10,947 bases of DNA from assembly GCA_012517635.1 (NCBI GenBank), contig JAAYUP010000389.1, positions 1 to 10,947 of the forward strand, given 5' to 3'. The stretch is from Candidatus Atribacter alterifermentans (GTDB lineage: Bacteria; Atribacterota; Atribacteria; Atribacterales; Atribacteraceae). Below the pieces are notes generated by a model. That model saw only the letters and a list, made by a program, of their open reading frames with translations, was not told the DNA's origin and made no database searches. The translations under genes and the position numbers were made by a program. Below are positions 7,391 through 10,947 of the stretch, in pieces; position 1 is the stretch's first letter; each line of letters opens with the position of its first letter.

Positions 7391-8464
7391 CTATTCTATA
7401 TAGCGTTTCTGAATATAGGGCGATAAAAATGCCCGAAGTACTGTTCCATACCCAGCTTGAAACCGGACTAAATCACCAATCCGATAATCATGCTGACTTT
7501 CCTCACAATCTAAAACCAAATAATTGCTGGTTGCTCCAATTATTGTAACATTTCTGTCCTCGAAAAATAACTGTGTATCATCAATGTCTTGAAGACCGAT
7601 TGCAACTAAGGCTCGTTTCCTCGGATATTTTTTTTCACAAGAAGTCTGACAAGCTCGGCCAAAGGCATCGAACCCTCGGTCTGATGAGTCAGGTTTCTTG
7701 CTTTTTATTTCGACAATTTCGGCTTCGATATGGAAAGCTCCCTGTTGTAACCAGTTAAGATTTCTTTTTCTGCTTATATCACTACCGAAGAGGAAGGCTT
7801 CTCCGCAACGAATCTGATCCACTTTAGGAGTATGATGGGAGTTCTCCCAAAGAGAAAAGAAAGTCGTTCCACCAACTGAGACAAAAAGATGGGGATTACG
7901 CAAGAATAGTTTGAGTTGATTTCTCAAGGAAGATAATTCCTCAAGAGTTGACATTTGAGGGAGAACTCCGCTCAAACAAGCCAAAGATGTTCCAATGCCA
8001 ATAACGGAAAGATTATCTAAAGAAGCGATCTGATCAATATTTTCGAGTAGTTCTTCGGGTAGAAATCCTTCCCTTCCATCACCAGTTTCGATAGCTAAGA
8101 TAATGGATGATTGAGCTTGAGATTGCTTCGCTTTCTCAGAAAAAAGGTTAAGAATTTCAAGCTGAGAAACCATGGGAATGATTTGATTCTTAATAATTGT
8201 TTCAATTTCTTCTTTCATGGGAAGACGTATCAATTGATAGTGGGCTTTATTACCAAATCGATTGATTAATTTCAGGAGGTTGGATAAATTGGAGTCAGCA
8301 AATAATCGAATTCCTGCATCAAATAGGAGGTCGGTTATTTTATAATCAGCACAAAAACCTTTGGTGACAGCAACCGGTTCGAGCATCCACTCGGAACATT
8401 TTTTTTGGAGGGCATTAATATTTTGTTTCAGTTTAGATAAATTAATCTCAAGAAGTGGATACAA
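7391..8464 (-). CDS. Alanine/ornithine racemase family PLP-dependent enzyme (ornithine racemase-like)
   Basis: A fold-type III PLP enzyme of the ornithine racemase (OrrE-like) group, about 357 residues with the start chosen here. The N-terminal alanine-racemase-like barrel carries the presumed PLP lysine K35 in AVTKGFCA. The C-terminal GDLVRF...LRAFLSPYI resembles the end typical of this group. I prefer the TTG at 8464 because it yields MYPLLEINL, the usual family N-terminus, with a GGTGG stretch five bases upstream. GTG codons at 8473, 8476 and 8482 are in frame; the one at 8482 gives 363 residues but has little ribosome site. The substrate cannot be read from the sequence: ornithine fits the adjacent argF, while lysine or another basic amino acid is possible. 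It leads the nine-gene run, about 70 bases after the rpsI terminator. I see no strong promoter in that gap, so transcription may partly read through. Confidence 0.85.
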   Translation of the reverse strand: MYPLLEINLSKLKQNINALQKKCSEWMLEPVAVTKGFCADYKITDLLFDAGIRLFADSNLSNLLKLINRFGNKAHYQLIRLPMKEEIETIIKNQIIPMVSQLEILNLFSEKAKQSQAQSSIILAIETGDGREGFLPEELLENIDQIASLDNLSVIGIGTSLACLSGVLPQMSTLEELSSLRNQLKLFLRNPHLFVSVGGTTFFSLWENSHHTPKVDQIRCGEAFLFGSDISRKRNLNWLQQGAFHIEAEIVEIKSKKPDSSDRGFDAFGRACQTSCEKKYPRKRALVAIGLQDIDDTQLFFEDRNVTIIGATSNYLVLDCEESQHDYRIGDLVRFQAGYGTVLRAFLSPYIQKRYIE

Positions 8465-8531
8465 CCCAACCACCACCAACACCTTTTCTATTTTGACCGT
8501 TTATCTTGAAAAATTAAATGACACCTGAAAC

Positions 8532-8559
8532 AAAAAGAGCCCCCAGACCTCGGGGGCTC
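8532..8559 (-). terminator. Intrinsic terminator of the rplM-rpsI unit
   Basis: On the minus strand, GAGCCCCC (8559-8552), a seven-base loop (8551-8545) and GGGGGCTC (8544-8537) form a perfect eight-base-pair, GC-rich stem. Five T residues (8536-8532) follow. It starts 14 bases after the rpsI stop codon, the expected place for a rho-independent terminator. Confidence 0.95.
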
Positions 8560-8573
8560 CAATAAATAAAATT

Positions 8574-8969
8574 CTACCGTTTAGAGAACTGAAAACGAGC
8601 CCGGGCAGCACGTTGACCGTATTTTTTCCGTTCTTTCATACGAGGGTCACGAGTCAAAAGGCCAGCTTTTTTGAGGGTCGGTTTCAAATTTTCATCAATT
8701 TTGATCAATGATCTGGAGATTCCCAATGCCATAGCTCCTGCCTGACCACTTAACCCTCCACCTTCCACCATCACAATGACATTAAAGCGATTATGACTCC
8801 CTGTTATGGTTAATGGGCGAGTAGCTAATATTTGGAGTACTGGTTGAGGAAAATAATCTTTTAATTCTCTGCCATTTATAGCGACTTGACCACTCCCCAA
8901 GGTTAACCATACCTTAGCGATTGATGTTTTTCTTCTCCCGGTTGCGTAATATTTCATTTCCATGCTCAC
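8574..8969 (-). CDS. rpsI: Small ribosomal subunit protein uS9 (S9)
   Basis: With the start chosen here, a 131-residue S9, close to the 130 residues usual for the family. It is a 30S protein whose C-terminal tail reaches the P-site tRNA. Landmarks are YYATGRRKTSIAKVWL at the N-terminus, VEGGGLSGQAGA in the middle, LTRDPRMKERKKYG, and the C-terminal QFSKR, which matches the conserved tail exactly. The frame is open from a GTG at 8978, but the strong AAGGAG (8978-8983) overlaps that codon. The GTG at 8969 lies eight bases downstream of AAGGAG and is therefore the better start. The ATG at 8963 is a weaker alternative. The chosen start is one base after the rplM stop, so the two proteins are translationally coupled. 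The terminator at 8532-8559 closes the unit. Confidence 0.97.
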   Translation of the reverse strand: MSMEMKYYATGRRKTSIAKVWLTLGSGQVAINGRELKDYFPQPVLQILATRPLTITGSHNRFNVIVMVEGGGLSGQAGAMALGISRSLIKIDENLKPTLKKAGLLTRDPRMKERKKYGQRAARARFQFSKR

Positions 8970-8970
8970 A

Positions 8971-9420
8971 TCATTCACTCCTTAGATTAAGAGGAATCGG
9001 GTTTTGGGCTGAGTGGGGATGGGAATCACCAGTATAGACTTTCAATTTATTGATAACACGGTTTCCCAATTTATGATGGGGAATCATCCCCCATACTGCC
9101 TTACGAATCACTTCCTCAGGTTTTCTTTTCATCAAATGTTCCAGAGTTTCTTCTCGAAAGCCGGAGGGATAACCGGTGTGATGTCGATAAACTTTTTTGG
9201 AAAGCTTTTTTCCGGTCACTCGGACTTTGTCGGCATTGACGACAATAACAAAATCACCAGTGTCAAGAAAGGGTGTATACATTGATTTGTTCTTCCCTAA
9301 TAGAATTTTAGCGATTTGGCAAGCCATTCTACCCAGTACTAAATCTTGGGCATCAACGACGTACCACTTTTGCTGAATATTTTTAAATGATGGAATATAT
9401 GTTTTCGGAACCATAAACAC
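8971..9420 (-). CDS. rplM: Large ribosomal subunit protein uL13 (L13)
   Basis: A 149-residue (or 147-residue) L13, an early-assembly 50S protein. Landmarks are KWYVVDAQDLVLGRMA, YTPFLDTGDFVIVVNADKVRVTGKK, YRHHTGYPSG, KRKPEEVIRKAVWGMIPH and NKLKVYTGDSHPH, all in family order. Two starts are plausible: the GTG at 9420, five bases after GGAGG (9426-9430), and the ATG at 9414, nine bases after AGGAG (9424-9428). They differ by two residues. The gene is first in the rplM-rpsI unit, the usual bacterial arrangement. The leader from the predicted promoter is only about 25 bases, too short for an obvious autoregulatory RNA structure. Confidence 0.97.
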   Translation of the reverse strand: MFMVPKTYIPSFKNIQQKWYVVDAQDLVLGRMACQIAKILLGKNKSMYTPFLDTGDFVIVVNADKVRVTGKKLSKKVYRHHTGYPSGFREETLEHLMKRKPEEVIRKAVWGMIPHHKLGNRVINKLKVYTGDSHPHSAQNPIPLNLRSE

Positions 9421-9450
9421 CTTCTCCTCCGCGCATATTAGAACACATGA

Positions 9451-9479
9451 ATTTTAATGAACGTTCCGCTAAATGTCAA
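9451..9479 (-). promoter_or_regulatory. Sigma-70-type promoter for rplM-rpsI
   Basis: On the minus strand a perfect -35 TTGACA (9479-9474), a 17-base spacer and a -10 TAAAAT (9456-9451) precede rplM. Transcription would start near 9444-9445, leaving a short leader that contains the GGAGGAG ribosome site. This is a near-consensus housekeeping promoter, as expected for ribosomal protein genes. Confidence 0.9.
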
Positions 9480-9489
9480 GTGCCTAACG

Positions 9490-9498
9490 ATTATATCA
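9490..9498 (-). promoter_or_regulatory. Possible second, extended -10 promoter for rplM-rpsI
   Basis: The minus strand carries TGATATAAT (9498-9490), a perfect extended -10. The hexamer 17 bases upstream (GTGTAT, 9518-9513) is a poor -35, but extended -10 promoters tolerate this. A TTGACA at 9509-9504 is only eight bases from this -10, too close to serve it. It may give a second start about 40 bases upstream of the main promoter. Confidence 0.45.
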
Positions 9499-9573
9499 TA
9501 GCCTGTCAAACGATACACCCTCTTCTCTTCCTTTTTTCAAATTTATCGTTAATTGTTAATCTGGTTTCTCCAT

Positions 9574-10740
9574 TCATGAATTCATATTTGGTTTTTTCAT
9601 TAATCGCGCCATGATAAGTAAGAGAAGCCATCCTGATAAGGCTGGTAATGTATACCATAGAATTGCCGTTCGAAGATTGGTAAAATCGGCTAGTACTCCA
9701 AACAGACCTGGCCCAAAAGCATTGGTCAGAGTCATAAAACCCATCAAGAAGCCAAATCCCATTCCCTTCCCTATTGAACTGGTGAGGGTGGATACATAAA
9801 TGTTTTGAACGGGGGAAAAGCCTAACCAAAAGCCCCCCAAAAGGAAAAGAAGAATATAGACCATAAAAAGTTGATGCGAAATAGCTAAAAAGAAAATTAT
9901 CGGTGGGATCATCCCCGACAAAAATAGTAAGATGATCAGATGATTGTAATGATCAGACAGAATACCAAAGGTAAGAGTAAAAATCATACCGCCGAGAAAT
10001 ATGAATCCAGTTCCATAATTTGCGATCGCAACGGGAAGATCAAATTCTCGAACTAAGTAAGTTGGAGCAAAATTAACAATAGCGGTAATACTAAGGATCC
10101 GAAGTGATAGGCCAATAAAAAAGAGAGATAAGATTTTAAGTGAAAAACCGGGAGTTGTTTTCGTCCTTTGGGTTAGATCTGATGACCTCGAATTGGTTTG
10201 GTTAGGAGTTGGCCTTCGGATGAAGAGAAAAGCTAACCAAACTCCAGGAATAGCAGTAAGAAAGAAAATTCCCCGCCAATCTACCATTTGGAGAAGTGAA
10301 CCGAAAAGAAAGAATACTCCTAAAATTCCCACGACTCCCCAGAATTCAAAAAATCCATATATTTTCCCTTTTTTTATCTTGGCATTTTCATCGACGGCTG
10401 CGTACATAGAAGGATGATAGGTACTTACGCCAACGGCAGCTAGTAAGAGAGTGACAATTAAGGTGCTTTCGGTGTGACTCAATCCTGACAAAAAGAAACC
10501 TATTGAAGCTAAGATAAAACCCAAACTAATAATCGAATATCGGGAAAAACGATCGGAAAAATGTCCAAAAAGAAGTGAAAAAACAGCTATAGTTAAAAGA
10601 AAGGAAGTTAAGATTCCACCTGCCCAGCTATAACCAAGATGAAACTCATCAAGAATGACTGGAAGTACCGAAGGTATGACAAACCAATAAATATCATTTA
10701 CAGCATGGCTTGCGTGACTGAGTGCGGTGAAGTTTTTGAT
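9574..10740 (-). CDS. Major facilitator superfamily transporter (FsrA/fosmidomycin-resistance-like half-motif), start codon unresolved
   Basis: A 12-helix-type MFS permease. The frame is open from 10746 (after a TGA at 10749-10747) to the stop at 9574. Coding sequence clearly begins near 10740: the first 72 codons encode SHAVNDIYWFVIPSVLP, a helix, then the MFS loop GHFSDRFSRYS between helices 2 and 3. Yet this frame has no ATG, GTG or TTG before the TTG at 10524, which lies within helix 3 and would cut off two helices and the signature loop. From 10740 the protein is about 388 residues, the normal size; from 10524 it is 316. An AAGGGG (10753-10758) and an ATG (10750) lie just upstream in another frame; removing one base from the A-run at 10733-10737 would join that ATG to the gene. 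The substrate is unknown; sugar-phosphate or drug efflux are possibilities. It ends 95 bases before the rplM promoter, with no clear terminator. Confidence 0.8.
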   Translation of the reverse strand: MKNFTALSHASHAVNDIYWFVIPSVLPVILDEFHLGYSWAGGILTSFLLTIAVFSLLFGHFSDRFSRYSIISLGFILASIGFFLSGLSHTESTLIVTLLLAAVGVSTYHPSMYAAVDENAKIKKGKIYGFFEFWGVVGILGVFFLFGSLLQMVDWRGIFFLTAIPGVWLAFLFIRRPTPNQTNSRSSDLTQRTKTTPGFSLKILSLFFIGLSLRILSITAIVNFAPTYLVREFDLPVAIANYGTGFIFLGGMIFTLTFGILSDHYNHLIILLFLSGMIPPIIFFLAISHQLFMVYILLFLLGGFWLGFSPVQNIYVSTLTSSIGKGMGFGFLMGFMTLTNAFGPGLFGVLADFTNLRTAILWYTLPALSGWLLLLIMARLMKKPNMNS

Positions 10741-10805
10741 CGGATTTCATCCCCTTTCATGTTTGTTGATAACTCAGTTGAGTGCCTTCATGTGGCATAA
10801 TGATT

Positions 10806-10817
10806 GTCTATCCTGTA
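10806..10817 (+). repeat. Direct repeat copy 1, GTCTATCCTGTA
   Basis: This 12-base copy is identical to the one at 10936-10947, and 130 bases separate their starts. Its CTATCCTGT core (10808-10816) also pairs with the inverted copy at 10825-10833. Confidence 0.8.
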
Positions 10818-10833
10818 AACTACAACAGGATAG
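10808..10833. repeat. Inverted repeat, 9-bp arms with 8-base loop
   Basis: CTATCCTGT (10808-10816) and ACAGGATAG (10825-10833) are perfect reverse complements around AAACTACA. It can form a hairpin in RNA or serve as a two-site protein target. No T-tract follows on either strand, so it is not a classical terminator. A further inverted partial copy, AGGATAGAC, lies at 10881-10889. Confidence 0.75.
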
Positions 10834-10914
10834 CAGCCTACGGCGTAAGATGAAAAAAATTGTAAAAGACAAAAACTGAGAGGATAGACCACTTGAGTTT
10901 TCATCCTCATCTGG

Positions 10915-10930
10915 TGCTGCGAAAGCAGCA
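10915..10930. repeat. Short hairpin TGCTGC-GAAA-GCAGCA
   Basis: A perfect six-base-pair stem closes a GAAA loop, a GNRA tetraloop if read as plus-strand RNA. It lies just before the second direct repeat copy. The stable loop hints at a structured RNA or repeat unit, but no known RNA family is recognised. Confidence 0.5.
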
Positions 10931-10935
10931 TGAAC

Positions 10936-10947
10936 GTCTATCCTGTA
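10936..10947 (+). repeat. Direct repeat copy 2, GTCTATCCTGTA, at the right edge
   Basis: Identical to copy 1 over 12 bases and ending exactly on the last base of the window, so the repeat may continue beyond it. Confidence 0.75.

Larger units (their letters stand above)
10751..10947. other. Non-coding upstream region with clustered short repeats
   Basis: A stretch of 197 bases at the right edge without a recognisable gene. A 48-codon minus-strand frame (10931-10785) has no family resemblance and no ribosome site. No convincing promoter for the transporter is visible; a TTGTAG/CATTAT pair is weak. What stands out is four copies of a nine-base core of GTCTATCCTGTA, two in each orientation, plus a GAAA-loop hairpin. 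They are listed separately. Confidence 0.6.

Noticed and set aside
8465..8533. A riboswitch or T-box leader before the racemase-argF genes.
   Set aside because: The gap between the terminator and the start codon is too short and shows no stem structure or T-box-like element.
9504..9509. A perfect TTGACA as a further -35 element upstream of rplM.
   Set aside because: The hexamer 17 bases downstream (TAGGCA) is not a -10, and the nearby TATAAT is only eight bases away.
9506..9829. A 107-codon minus-strand frame over the 3' end of the transporter and part of the intergenic gap.
   Set aside because: It overlaps the MFS coding frame, which has clear membrane segments to its stop at 9574; the alternative frame has no family features.
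10785..10931. A 48-codon minus-strand frame upstream of the transporter.
   Set aside because: It spans the repeat cluster and the hairpin, has no ribosome site upstream of its ATG and resembles no family. Composition is skewed toward C, Y, F and V, as expected from chance reading of a T-rich repeat.
10806..10947. The repeats as a CRISPR array.
   Set aside because: The identical unit is only 12 bases, the spacing is 130 bases, the intervening sequence holds inverted copies, and no cas gene is present.

Overview
Chromosomal housekeeping DNA from a moderately AT-rich bacterium. Every gene I can support lies on the minus strand, so transcription runs from right to left. I see no transposase, phage gene, tRNA, rRNA or CRISPR array. 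Several traits suit a thermophile-like or Firmicutes-adjacent lineage: a CdaA-type diadenylate cyclase, an EF-G2-type GTPase, a fused NnrE/NnrD repair enzyme, an ornithine-racemase-type protein, and frequent TTG or GTG starts behind strong GGAGG ribosome sites. Atribacterota, Synergistota, Thermotogota or deep Bacillota are candidates. This is inference; the window does not settle the phylum.

Layout in the direction of transcription. (1) 10751-10947 is non-coding and carries a cluster of short direct and inverted copies of GTCTATCCTGTA, with the last copy ending on the final base. (2) 10740-9574 encodes an MFS transporter whose frame continues well upstream of its first usual start codon. (3) A clear sigma-70 promoter (9451-9479) drives rplM-rpsI (L13, S9), which closes with a strong intrinsic terminator (8532-8559). 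(4) A compact run of nine genes follows from 8464 to the left edge: ornithine/alanine racemase-like protein, argF, cdaA, a 100-residue membrane protein resembling the N-terminus of CdaR, an EF-G2-like GTPase, acpS, nnrE/nnrD fusion, alr, and tsaE (cut by the window edge). Gaps are 15 bases or fewer. Four junctions are ATGA stop/start overlaps, and nnr and alr overlap by 35 bases, so co-transcription and translational coupling are likely.

The nine-gene run mixes arginine synthesis or D-amino-acid metabolism (racemase, ArgF), c-di-AMP signalling (CdaA), translation (EF-G2-like, TsaE), lipid synthesis (AcpS), NAD(P)H repair (Nnr) and peptidoglycan precursor supply (Alr). The acpS-nnr-alr-tsaE part is a common bacterial arrangement. 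The cdaA part is unusual: the CdaR-like gene encodes only a membrane anchor and short tail, and glmM does not follow. I found no convincing undescribed system. The best leads are the CdaR stub, the missing transporter start, the repeat cluster at the right edge, and the racemase-argF pairing.
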